Below, in pieces: positions 25,898 to 33,203 of a stretch of 37,365 nt of DNA. The stretch is from an uncultured Caryophanales bacterium. Its GTDB lineage: Bacteria; Bacillota_I; Bacilli_A; RF39; UBA660. Each line of letters opens with the position of its first letter. Positions within the stretch are counted from its first letter, which is position 1. The notes under the pieces were generated by a model, which was not told where the DNA came from, did not search any database, and saw only the letters and a list, made by a program, of their open reading frames with translations. The stretch is taken from NCBI GenBank assembly GCA_946629545.1, contig CAMOXZ010000003.1:1-37365 (forward strand), read 5' to 3'. The position numbers were made by a program, and so were the translations under genes.

Positions 25898-25928
25898 AAA
25901 AAAAAGAAAATACAAATTATTTTCTTTT
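25898..25928 (-). terminator. Intrinsic terminator after the TPR gene
   Basis: A perfect 11-bp stem AAAAGAAAATA / TATTTTCTTTT with a 5-nt loop (25902-25928) is followed by a run of T on the minus strand. The stop codon TAA (25917-25919) spans loop and stem. The stem is mostly A-T pairs. Confidence 0.7.
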
Positions 25929-27830
25929 TATAAATACTAATTGATTATCCTTCTCAGCATCTAATCTCTTAGAATAATATTTTTTATTTAATAATATTTC
26001 TTTATATAAATCTTTTACTTTTTTATCTTTAACTTTACTCTTCTCTACTTGTTTTAAATAAGTATCTCCTTGTTTCATATCACCTAAGTAATAACAATCT
26101 CTAGCATATAGTAATTTAACATAATTAGTATCTTCTTCACTAAATCCTAACTTACCACAAGCATCAATTAATGAAATTTCACCTTCTTGAGTTAAACCAA
26201 TTAAATCATTTAAAAGAGTTTCATCTAAAGTAACATTTTTATTATCAGCATTAAATTCCTCTGCTTTAACTTCAACTCTTGGCTTTAAATTATCTCTATC
26301 ATCAGGATGTTCTATTTCATAAATTAAATCACTATAATCAAGATTACCACCAGATTCTTTACTTAAAATATTAGCTATTTTTAAATAATCTAAAGCTTCA
26401 TTTCTTCTATGCATACGTAGTAAAGTCAAACCATACATACCATAAGTAAAATCTCTAGGTCTTCCTAATTTTAATAATAATTCATATTGTTTAGCAGCTT
26501 CTTCATATTTACCTTTATAATATAAACTTTTTGCTTCTTTAATAACATCTAATTTATCTACATGTTCTTTTATAAAAGGATGATATCTTAAAACTATTCT
26601 TCTTTCAGGTTCTTGTCCTATACTAAATGCAGCTATATCGTTATATTTAGATGCAATTTTTTGAACTAAATCTCTTTTTTCTTTTGGCATAGGTTCTAAT
26701 AAGAATGCACTTCTACCAGAATGTAACTCTTCTATTTTAGACATAAGAGATTGTTTTTCTGTTTCACTTAAACTAACAATTCCTGATTTTTTAACTTCAT
26801 ATTTTTTTCTCATTTCACTAACTGCATCAATTAATGGTTGAATATTTGATTTCTTATTATCAATTAAACTAATCAATTTCTTTAACATAAGATGTAAATA
26901 ACTATCTTTTTCTATATTATGATCTTCAATATGTTGTTCTAAAAAATGAAGTGCTTGCTCATAATTATAATTATCAATAGCATCAAAAGTATCATATCCT
27001 TCACCTTTTACTTCAGGTATTTCATCAGTATTCTTTATTGATAAATATTGATTAACTAACTTTAATAAATATTGATCAGTTGTAGATAAGAATCTATGTT
27101 TATCTTCTTCTTCTAATAAATTTTTTAATTCTTCAAATTCATCTTGTTTTAAAAGTAAATAACTATTTTTATGTAAAAGCCTACTCTTAAATAACCATTT
27201 TAATATAAATTCTTTTTCTACTTTATTTTCAAAACTCATTTCATCTGCAGGTACATTCCCAAATCTTGCATCAAGCATACCATTAACTCTAAAATATGAT
27301 TTTGCATATACATTTTTTCTAAAATTATTCAATTCTTTAGACTCGTCATCTTTTTCTTCTAATAAAATATCATCTATTTTTATATTATCAAAACTATCTT
27401 TAAATTCGTTAGGTAAATCATATAAATTACCTAGTAAATATAAATAATAATTAGCATCAGCTTCATGACCATTCTTTTTCATATAATCACTAACAACACT
27501 AAAATGCTTAAATATATATTGTTCTTTAGCTTTTAATAAATTACGATAAAATAATTGATAATTAGCATTAAAATTATTACGATCAATTGAATATGCACAA
27601 ATAAATATTTCATTAGCAGTTTTATAATCTTTATTTGCTAATAATTCTCTTCCATAATAAACTAAATCATCAACGCTACCTACTGTATATTCTTCATTAT
27701 CAACAGTAGTAAGAATACCAGTTTCTAAAAAGTTTTCAATAAGTGAATCTGGTACACCACAATCAACTAAACCACTATAACTGATTCTTCTTTGTGTTCT
27801 TAAAATACTAAATACTCTACTTAAATCCAT
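25917..27830 (-). CDS. TPR-repeat protein of unknown function
   Basis: This 637-residue soluble, helical protein shows TPR-like pairs at about 60-95 (YYGRELLANKDYKTANEIFICAY) and, most clearly, at about 430-490 (AKSLYYKGKYEEAAKQYELL, then GMYGLTLLRMHRRNEALDYLKIA). The N-terminus (MDLSRVFSILRTQRRISYSGLVDCGVPDSLIENFLETGI) resembles a small winged-helix-like module. No catalytic motif is seen. The ribosome binding site is fused with the TAG stop of the preceding gene (TAGGTGTACAT). It has the same length as the unrelated 637-residue protein at 29893-31806, by coincidence as far as I can tell. Confidence 0.8.
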   Translation of the reverse strand: MDLSRVFSILRTQRRISYSGLVDCGVPDSLIENFLETGILTTVDNEEYTVGSVDDLVYYGRELLANKDYKTANEIFICAYSIDRNNFNANYQLFYRNLLKAKEQYIFKHFSVVSDYMKKNGHEADANYYLYLLGNLYDLPNEFKDSFDNIKIDDILLEEKDDESKELNNFRKNVYAKSYFRVNGMLDARFGNVPADEMSFENKVEKEFILKWLFKSRLLHKNSYLLLKQDEFEELKNLLEEEDKHRFLSTTDQYLLKLVNQYLSIKNTDEIPEVKGEGYDTFDAIDNYNYEQALHFLEQHIEDHNIEKDSYLHLMLKKLISLIDNKKSNIQPLIDAVSEMRKKYEVKKSGIVSLSETEKQSLMSKIEELHSGRSAFLLEPMPKEKRDLVQKIASKYNDIAAFSIGQEPERRIVLRYHPFIKEHVDKLDVIKEAKSLYYKGKYEEAAKQYELLLKLGRPRDFTYGMYGLTLLRMHRRNEALDYLKIANILSKESGGNLDYSDLIYEIEHPDDRDNLKPRVEVKAEEFNADNKNVTLDETLLNDLIGLTQEGEISLIDACGKLGFSEEDTNYVKLLYARDCYYLGDMKQGDTYLKQVEKSKVKDKKVKDLYKEILLNKKYYSKRLDAEKDNQLVFIKRK

Positions 27831-27838
27831 ATGTACAC

Positions 27839-28549
27839 CTACCCTCTATCATTATATATAATTGGATAATTATTTCCAATTTCTTTTAAATACTTAACTT
27901 TTAATTTACCCATATTATTTTCATCTACAATTTTTCTTGTATTTTCAATAAAACTAAATGGCCAATCTAAATCTTCATTATACTGATCAAATAATTCCAA
28001 ATTATTATGACTGTCACATAAAACAATCATAAAATCTTTATTATGTCTTACAGCAGATTTTACTATAATTGAACTAGCACCACATGGTAATAATCCAATC
28101 AAAAGATCTGCACTACTAACATTATTCATCGAAGAAAACCTTCTTTTAATTAATTTCATATTAGAAAGTTTATCTTTAATATATAATCTCGGATCATAAA
28201 CTGTAATAGTACCTAATTCTTGCATAGAAGCTATTCTTTTAGCAAGACGAGGTATATTACCACCACCTATTTCAATAACACTTTTATTCTTTATATCAAA
28301 TGTTTCATTAACAAATTTACTAAACGCTTTATAGGGATTTAATGAATCTGGTAATATACCCAATTCATCATATAGTTGAAGAGTAATATAATTATGCATA
28401 CCACATTCAAAATATTCATTATCAAGCGCTTTTAAAACTTGCCATTTTTCCATGGAATTAAAAGCTTCTTCATTATCTCTTAAATAGTCAATAATCATTC
28501 CTATTCTTTCAACTTTTTTATTAACCTTATCCCCTGCAAGTATCATCAT
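27839..28549 (-). CDS. Rossmann-fold, SAM-methyltransferase-like protein
   Basis: Start 28549 (MMILAGDKVNKKVERIGMI) follows AAAAGGAGACTTA; the longer frame from 28621 overlaps obg and its terminator. The central part of the 236 residues, KSVIEIGGGNIPRLAKRIASMQELGTITVYDP, looks like motif I and II of class I methyltransferases (a glycine loop, then an acidic residue at the end of strand 2). LLIGLLPCGAS is in the position of motif IV. The N-terminal 90 residues are helical. The substrate is unknown, and the usual active-site tetrapeptides of DNA or RNA methylases are absent, so enzymatic activity is inferred from fold only. Confidence 0.7.
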   Translation of the reverse strand: MMILAGDKVNKKVERIGMIIDYLRDNEEAFNSMEKWQVLKALDNEYFECGMHNYITLQLYDELGILPDSLNPYKAFSKFVNETFDIKNKSVIEIGGGNIPRLAKRIASMQELGTITVYDPRLYIKDKLSNMKLIKRRFSSMNNVSSADLLIGLLPCGASSIIVKSAVRHNKDFMIVLCDSHNNLELFDQYNEDLDWPFSFIENTRKIVDENNMGKLKVKYLKEIGNNYPIIYNDRG

Positions 28550-28571
28550 TAAGTCTCCTTTTATGAAAATT

Positions 28572-28600
28572 ATTATAAAAGAAAAACCTTTAAAAGTAAA
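28572..28600 (-). promoter_or_regulatory. Candidate promoter of the methyltransferase-like gene
   Basis: On the minus strand TTTACT (28595-28600), a 17-bp spacer and TATAAT (28572-28577). The -35 element falls in the loop of the obg terminator hairpin. Confidence 0.5.
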
Positions 28601-28606
28601 GGTTTT
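28582..28606 (-). terminator. Intrinsic terminator after obg
   Basis: A perfect 9-bp stem AAAACCTTT / AAAGGTTTT with a 6-nt loop (28583-28606) is followed by TCTTTT on the minus strand. It overlaps the obg stop codon (28605-28607). Confidence 0.85.
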
Positions 28607-29876
28607 AATCTTTATAATCAAAATAGAAATCTAGTATTCTAACTTGGTCTCCTTCTTCAGCACCTAGTTCTCTTAATTTATCATCTATTCCCATTCTTCT
28701 AAGTTTTTTAGCAAATCTATAAATAGCTTCTTCACTAGAAAACTTAGTCATTTTAAATATACGTTCAATTTCCTTACCACTTATTACCCATACATCATCT
28801 TCTTTAGTAATAGTAAATGGTTCTTCTTTCTTGAATTTATATAATACATGACTCTCAATTTGACTATCATCATATAATGGATTATTAGGTAATTCTTCTA
28901 ACATATTAGCAAGTTCATCTACTACCAATTGTAATCCTTGATTCATAGCTGCACTTACTTCAAATATTTTTAAATGACATTTCTTTTTAAACTCTTCTAA
29001 GTTTTCTTTAGCTCCATCTAAATCCATTTTATTAGCTACAACAATCATTGGTTTTTTAATTAATTTTTCATTGAAAGCTTCAAGCTCTTTATTAATCATA
29101 ATAAAGTCTTCATAAGGGTCTCTTCCTTCAGAACCAGCCATATCCACTACATGAGCTATAACTTTAGTTCTTTCAATATGTCTTAAGAATTTATCTCCAA
29201 GTCCTTCACCATTAGAAGCACCTTCTATTAATCCAGGTAAATCTGCCATTACGAAACTTCTTCCATCACTACTTCTAACTACCCCTAGATTAGGATTTAA
29301 TGTAGTAAAGTGATATGCAGCTATTTTAGGTTTAGACTTCGAAACACAACTTATTATAGTACTTTTACCTACACTAGGTAATCCAACAAGTCCTACATCA
29401 GCTAACATTTTAACTTCTACTTTTAAGGTCTTGTGTTCTCCTTCTTCTCCATTTTCAGAGAAGTTTGGAGCTGTATTAGTTTGAGTCTTAAATGCAGTGT
29501 TACCACGTCCACCACGTCCACCTTTAGCAATAATTTCTTCTTGATCTTTATGAGATAAATCTGCAATTATAAATCCTGTATCTAAATCAGTAACTACTGT
29601 TCCTAGTGGTACCTTCACTACTAAAGCATCTGCACCTTTACCATGTTGATTCTTACCTCTACCATTTTCCCCATTTGGAGCTTTTAATGTTTTTTGATAT
29701 CTTAAATCAAGTAATGTAGTAAGCCCTTCATCTACTTTAAAAATGATATCTCCACCATGGCCGCCATTACCTCCGTAAGGTCCACCCATTTCTACGAACT
29801 TCTCACGGCGAAAAGCAGTGCAACCATCTCCACCTTTTCCAGCTTCTACTTTAATTTCTACCTCATCGACAAACAT
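28605..29876 (-). CDS. obg: Obg/CgtA ribosome-associated GTPase
   Basis: Start 29876 (MFVDEVEIKVEAGKGGDGC) follows AAGGAGGTGTGACC; a GTG two codons upstream overlaps the ribosome binding site. In the 423 residues the Gly-rich Obg fold (1-158, GGPYGGNGGHGGDIIFKVD, GGRGGRGNTAF) precedes the G domain with G1 GLPSVGKST, G2 TTLNPNLGV, G3 DLPGLIEGA and G4 NKMD. A C-terminal OCT domain (EPFTITKEDDVWVISG...) follows, as in Bacilli. Obg is involved in 50S assembly and the stress response. It is downstream of L21/L27, the usual neighbourhood, with an unknown 637-residue gene inserted between. Confidence 0.97.
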   Translation of the reverse strand: MFVDEVEIKVEAGKGGDGCTAFRREKFVEMGGPYGGNGGHGGDIIFKVDEGLTTLLDLRYQKTLKAPNGENGRGKNQHGKGADALVVKVPLGTVVTDLDTGFIIADLSHKDQEEIIAKGGRGGRGNTAFKTQTNTAPNFSENGEEGEHKTLKVEVKMLADVGLVGLPSVGKSTIISCVSKSKPKIAAYHFTTLNPNLGVVRSSDGRSFVMADLPGLIEGASNGEGLGDKFLRHIERTKVIAHVVDMAGSEGRDPYEDFIMINKELEAFNEKLIKKPMIVVANKMDLDGAKENLEEFKKKCHLKIFEVSAAMNQGLQLVVDELANMLEELPNNPLYDDSQIESHVLYKFKKEEPFTITKEDDVWVISGKEIERIFKMTKFSSEEAIYRFAKKLRRMGIDDKLRELGAEEGDQVRILDFYFDYKD

Positions 29877-29892
29877 GGTCACACCTCCTTTT

Positions 29893-31806
29893 TTAAACTG
29901 TTTGAACTACTGCTTGTTGTTGAACATTATTTCTTATTCTATCTAATATATTTCTATTAGTTAAAATTCTGTGATTTCCACTAACTGTTACTCTAGAATT
30001 ATTTAATTTCTCACAAATACTTCTATTAAACTCAGATTTACTTTCAAATCTATTAGCTCTAAAATCATAAAAAGCAGCTCTTATTCCACTAAACATACCA
30101 TCTAATTGTCTTTCTGTTTCAGCCATCTTTTTATAATCTTCTGAATATTCTTTAAATACATCTGCTCTAGCATCAAAATGTCTACTCATAGTTCCTTTTC
30201 TTTGTTCAAATGCTAATTTAGGAACCATTATTTTCTTTTGTTTACCAACTATTTTTACTTTTGCTTTTTTAAGTTTATTAACTTTTTCAGTTCTCTTTTG
30301 AATCTTTTTATCAACTATCTTCTTACGTAATCTAGAAGTTAATTGTCCTTTTAATTCTTTTAATTCCTTTAAATCTTTTTCTAATTGAATTATCTTTTCA
30401 GTTTTCTTATTATATGATTTATCTAATCCTTCAATAAACTTATTATTGTTATATTCTGCATCTATATCTTTTAATTTTTCTATCTCTTTTTCTAATTCTT
30501 TTACTTTGATATCATAATGGGTACTTAATAATTTAGATTTCTCACCCTTACTAGCATACTTAGATTTTTTAGCATCTACAGCTTTAACTCTATCATTAAC
30601 TAATGAACTATATGCTGAAACATGTGGATTATTAAAGATCATAGTATCATTACCAGAATACTTACTTTGTAATCTCTTATTTAATTCAGCATTCTTAATT
30701 TTTCCAATAGCCTCATTAATTTGATCAATATTATCAATATTACTTACATTCTTAGAAATAACTTCCTCTACTATAGCATAATATCTATTACGTACATTCT
30801 CATCTAAAGTAGAATATCCACCATCTAATATACCTATAATAGTAGATAATTCTTCTAATTTAATACCTATATTTTTATTTGAAATACCAGTAGTTTTCTT
30901 ATCAACATCATTTCTTAATATATAGTTATCATTAGGAATACCATTGATAGTATTTACTACTGTCTCTCTTTTACTTTCATCTTCATATAACTTATTAGCA
31001 TTAGAACATAATATATTTAAATAACCATTATATTCTTCAGCTGTCACATCCATAGAAGACATTTTACTTGCTAAACTAGTAAATCCATCTAAATTCATTT
31101 GAACATCTAGTTTTTCATATTTTTTACTTAAATCATATGATAATTCATAATTACTAACATTATCAAGTTTTATAACTTCAGAATAATCCCCTATACTAGC
31201 AAATAATTTATCAACTAATTCTAAAGAATCTTCTTTAACTCTTCTATATTCATCTAAATCACTTATATTTAATGAATCTAAGACACTAATAGCTTCAGTA
31301 ACTAAACTAACTTTTTTTACTGATTCTTCCCCTAAAGAATTAATTTCACTAACTAAATCATTAAATTTATCTAATTGATCACTATCTAACTGATAATACT
31401 TTAATGTAGGATTAACATTTTCAATACCAGGTACTGCCTCTAAATCTTCTTCTACATTAAAACTTAAAAGTTCAGCCATTTCTTTTCTAATTTGGTATCT
31501 TCTAGTCTCTGCATTAGGTATTTGAGCAACTAAACTTCTATATTGATCATACTCTTCTTGAGTAAGATTATAAAAACTAATATCTACACTCTCTATACCA
31601 GCAAAATCATTCTTCATATATTCAGCATTTGTATCTAGTTTTAATAGCTTAGCTATTTCATATCTAATAGTAACTAATTCTAAATATTTAATTTCTTTTT
31701 CTAAACTATCAATAACTCGTGTATCTATACTAGGATTTGCAGATAGTTCACTTAAAAGATTTCTCTTTTTGTCTAATAATAATTCAATGACATCTATATT
31801 AAACAT
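29893..31806 (-). CDS. Coiled-coil protein of unknown function in the rplU-obg cluster
   Basis: This 637-residue protein has no signal peptide or membrane helix. Residues about 46-165 contain a two-copy repeat of roughly 60 residues: YEIAKLLKLDTNAEYM, FAGIESV, then YNLTQEEYDQYRSLVAQI in copy one; IRKEMAELLSFNVEEDL, VPGIENV, then YQLDSDQLDKFNDLVSEI in copy two. Residues about 430-545 form a strongly charged Lys/Glu coiled coil, followed by a basic tail (RLRKKIVDKKIQKRTEKVN) that could bind RNA or ribosomes. The ribosome binding site AGGAGGAGTAT is excellent. No family was recognised. Its place between ribosomal-protein genes and obg suggests high expression or a ribosome-linked role, which is inference. 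Confidence 0.78.
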   Translation of the reverse strand: MFNIDVIELLLDKKRNLLSELSANPSIDTRVIDSLEKEIKYLELVTIRYEIAKLLKLDTNAEYMKNDFAGIESVDISFYNLTQEEYDQYRSLVAQIPNAETRRYQIRKEMAELLSFNVEEDLEAVPGIENVNPTLKYYQLDSDQLDKFNDLVSEINSLGEESVKKVSLVTEAISVLDSLNISDLDEYRRVKEDSLELVDKLFASIGDYSEVIKLDNVSNYELSYDLSKKYEKLDVQMNLDGFTSLASKMSSMDVTAEEYNGYLNILCSNANKLYEDESKRETVVNTINGIPNDNYILRNDVDKKTTGISNKNIGIKLEELSTIIGILDGGYSTLDENVRNRYYAIVEEVISKNVSNIDNIDQINEAIGKIKNAELNKRLQSKYSGNDTMIFNNPHVSAYSSLVNDRVKAVDAKKSKYASKGEKSKLLSTHYDIKVKELEKEIEKLKDIDAEYNNNKFIEGLDKSYNKKTEKIIQLEKDLKELKELKGQLTSRLRKKIVDKKIQKRTEKVNKLKKAKVKIVGKQKKIMVPKLAFEQRKGTMSRHFDARADVFKEYSEDYKKMAETERQLDGMFSGIRAAFYDFRANRFESKSEFNRSICEKLNNSRVTVSGNHRILTNRNILDRIRNNVQQQAVVQTV

Positions 31807-31815
31807 ATACTCCTC

Positions 31816-32082
31816 CTATTGATTCATTAATAAGTCTAATTCTTCTTCTGCCTTTTCTTCTACCCTTTTTAATTCTTCTTCATTAGTAATTGCTTCAAAT
31901 CTATATTCGTCTCCAGAAATCTGATGAACTATAGAAACATATGTAACTATATTGTCCCCTTCTTCTTCATTTTTAGTATATAAAACGTATTCATGATTAT
32001 ATTCTTCCAATTGAAAGAAATCTAATACTTCTACTTCTTCCAACTCCCCTGATTCATTATAAACCTTTATTCTATTACTCAT
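31816..32082 (-). CDS. DUF1292 family small acidic protein
   Basis: Start 32082 (MSNRIKVYNESGELEEVEVL) follows AGAGGTGTGATT. The 88 residues show the DUF1292 core: an N-terminal strand region, DFFQLEEYNHEYVLYTKNEE, then DNIVTYVSIVHQISGDEYRF and a Glu-rich helical tail (YrzB-like). The molecular function of the family is unknown; it is widespread in Firmicutes. It lies between the rpmA terminator and the 637-residue gene, and its stop TAG forms part of the next ribosome binding site (TAGGAGGAG). Confidence 0.88.
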   Translation of the reverse strand: MSNRIKVYNESGELEEVEVLDFFQLEEYNHEYVLYTKNEEEGDNIVTYVSIVHQISGDEYRFEAITNEEELKRVEEKAEEELDLLMNQ

Positions 32083-32131
32083 AATCACACCTCTATTTTA
32101 ATTATACAAAATATTTTTATAAATTAAAAGC

Positions 32132-32152
32132 AAAAGAGCCTAATGGCTCTTT
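32132..32152 (-). terminator. Intrinsic terminator after rpmA
   Basis: A perfect 8-bp stem AAAGAGCC / GGCTCTTT with a 4-nt loop (32133-32152) is followed by TGCTTTTAATTT on the minus strand. The rpmA stop (32160-32162) is eight bases upstream. Confidence 0.85.
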
Positions 32153-32159
32153 AAATCTA

Positions 32160-32450
32160 TTATTCTGCTATTGGATATACAGAAGCTTGTGTTTTATCTC
32201 TTCCTAAACGTTCAAATTTAACGATTCCATCAACTGTTGTATAAATAGAATCATCATTTCCACGTCTTGTATTAGTACCAGGGAATACCTTAGTACCTCT
32301 TTGACGATATATAATTGAACCAGCTGTTACGAATTCTCCATCAGCTGCTTTAGCTCCAAGTCTACGTCCTGCAGAATCACGACCATTAGATGTTGATCCT
32401 TGCCCTTTGTGGTGAGCAAATAATTGAATATCTAATTTTAAAAACTTCAT
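32160..32450 (-). CDS. rpmA: 50S ribosomal protein L27 (with Prp-cleaved N-terminal leader)
   Basis: The 96 residues include a leader [12 protein letters not shown] ahead of [20 protein letters not shown], the usual mature N-terminus that reaches toward the peptidyl transferase centre. In Firmicutes with the protease Prp such a leader is removed after the FA of an LQ[LF]FA-like motif; here DIQLFA fits, with His following. The prp gene is immediately upstream. The ribosome binding site is AAGGAGGAGAATT. Confidence 0.97.
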   Translation of the reverse strand: MKFLKLDIQLFAHHKGQGSTSNGRDSAGRRLGAKAADGEFVTAGSIIYRQRGTKVFPGTNTRRGNDDSIYTTVDGIVKFERLGRDKTQASVYPIAE

Positions 32451-32461
32451 AATTCTCCTCC

Positions 32462-32761
32462 TTACATAACCTTAATATTTGTTGGATACTTTTCTTCCAA
32501 CTCTTTTAAAAGACTAACCATATTATGAATTAATGTATTAGTATTACTTCCATTTATATTAGAAATAATTACACCATCTTCATTAACTTCATAACTAAGA
32601 CTATCCTTATCTAGTGCAATACAACCATTTATTGTTGTAGTAACTATACTACTTACTGCACTACATACTATATCTTTACCATAATCAGCATACATAGCAT
32701 GACCAATTATAGCTACTTTTTTATATAAATCTTTTTCTTTTACAACTTCTACTTTAATCAT
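32462..32761 (-). CDS. prp: Prp, ribosomal-processing cysteine protease
   Basis: This 99-residue protein (YsxB family) cleaves the L27 leader. The catalytic His is in [11 protein letters not shown] (about residue 21) and the catalytic Cys in [11 protein letters not shown] (about residue 33). The C-terminus [16 protein letters not shown] is typical. The gene lies between rplU and rpmA as in other Firmicutes. It begins two bases after the rplU stop and has no ribosome binding site of its own, so it is probably translated by coupling to rplU, which would keep its level below those of the ribosomal proteins. Confidence 0.95.
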   Translation of the reverse strand: MIKVEVVKEKDLYKKVAIIGHAMYADYGKDIVCSAVSSIVTTTINGCIALDKDSLSYEVNEDGVIISNINGSNTNTLIHNMVSLLKELEEKYPTNIKVM

Positions 32762-32763
32762 AA

Positions 32764-33066
32764 TTAACCATTAATTTTAGTAATTTTAATTTTAGTATAA
32801 GGTTGTCTATGTCCTTGAGTCACACGGTTAGATCTATCTTTACTCTTATATTTGAAGATTTTAATCTTCTTAGCTTTACCATTCTTAAGAACTTCTCCTT
32901 GAACAGTAACACCAGTTAAGTAAGGATTTCCAACTTTAGAGTCAAGCATTAATACTTGGTCAAAACTTACTACATCTCCAGCTTCACAGTTTAATTTTTC
33001 TACGAAAATTTCACTACCTTCAGTAACATAGTATTGTTTTCCACCAACTTTAACAACTGCTTTCAT
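32764..33066 (-). CDS. rplU: 50S ribosomal protein L21
   Basis: The 100 residues begin MKAVVKVGGKQYYVTEGSEI and include GDVVSFDQVLML, TGVTVQGEVLKNGKAKKIKI and the basic C-terminal segment FKYKSKDRSNRVTQGHRQPYTKIKI, characteristic of L21. The ribosome binding site AGGAGGTATTAT is strong. It is preceded by a structured leader and a consensus promoter (33067-33194). Confidence 0.98.
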   Translation of the reverse strand: MKAVVKVGGKQYYVTEGSEIFVEKLNCEAGDVVSFDQVLMLDSKVGNPYLTGVTVQGEVLKNGKAKKIKIFKYKSKDRSNRVTQGHRQPYTKIKITKING

Positions 33067-33159
33067 ATAATACCTCCTTTTTTTAACTTAAGACTCGCTC
33101 TTAAGGTACACAAAAGTGTTTTTACCTTCTCAATGCGGTTTGAGCATGAGGCGTCAAAC
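33067..33159 (-). ncRNA. Structured rplU mRNA leader (L21-leader-like)
   Basis: From the predicted start near 33159 the leader can fold three hairpins. CTCATGC pairs with GCATTGAG with one bulge, the ACAC/GTGT hairpin is enclosed by GGTA/TACC, and CTTAAGA pairs with TCTTAAG around GCGAG. The last hairpin ends just before the AAGGAGG ribosome binding site and is not followed by a T run. The position and size fit the L21 leader, an autoregulatory element known in Firmicutes; I could not compare it with the family model. Confidence 0.65.
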
Positions 33160-33165
33160 ATATAG

Positions 33166-33194
33166 ATTATAACATTTATATACTTATATGTCAA
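33166..33194 (-). promoter_or_regulatory. Consensus sigma-A promoter of rplU-prp-rpmA
   Basis: On the minus strand TTGACA (33189-33194), exactly 17 bp, then TATAAT (33166-33171): a perfect consensus promoter, as expected for a ribosomal-protein operon. Its -35 begins ten bases after the stop of the 612-aa gene. Confidence 0.92.
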
Positions 33195-33203
33195 CAAATT
33201 CTA

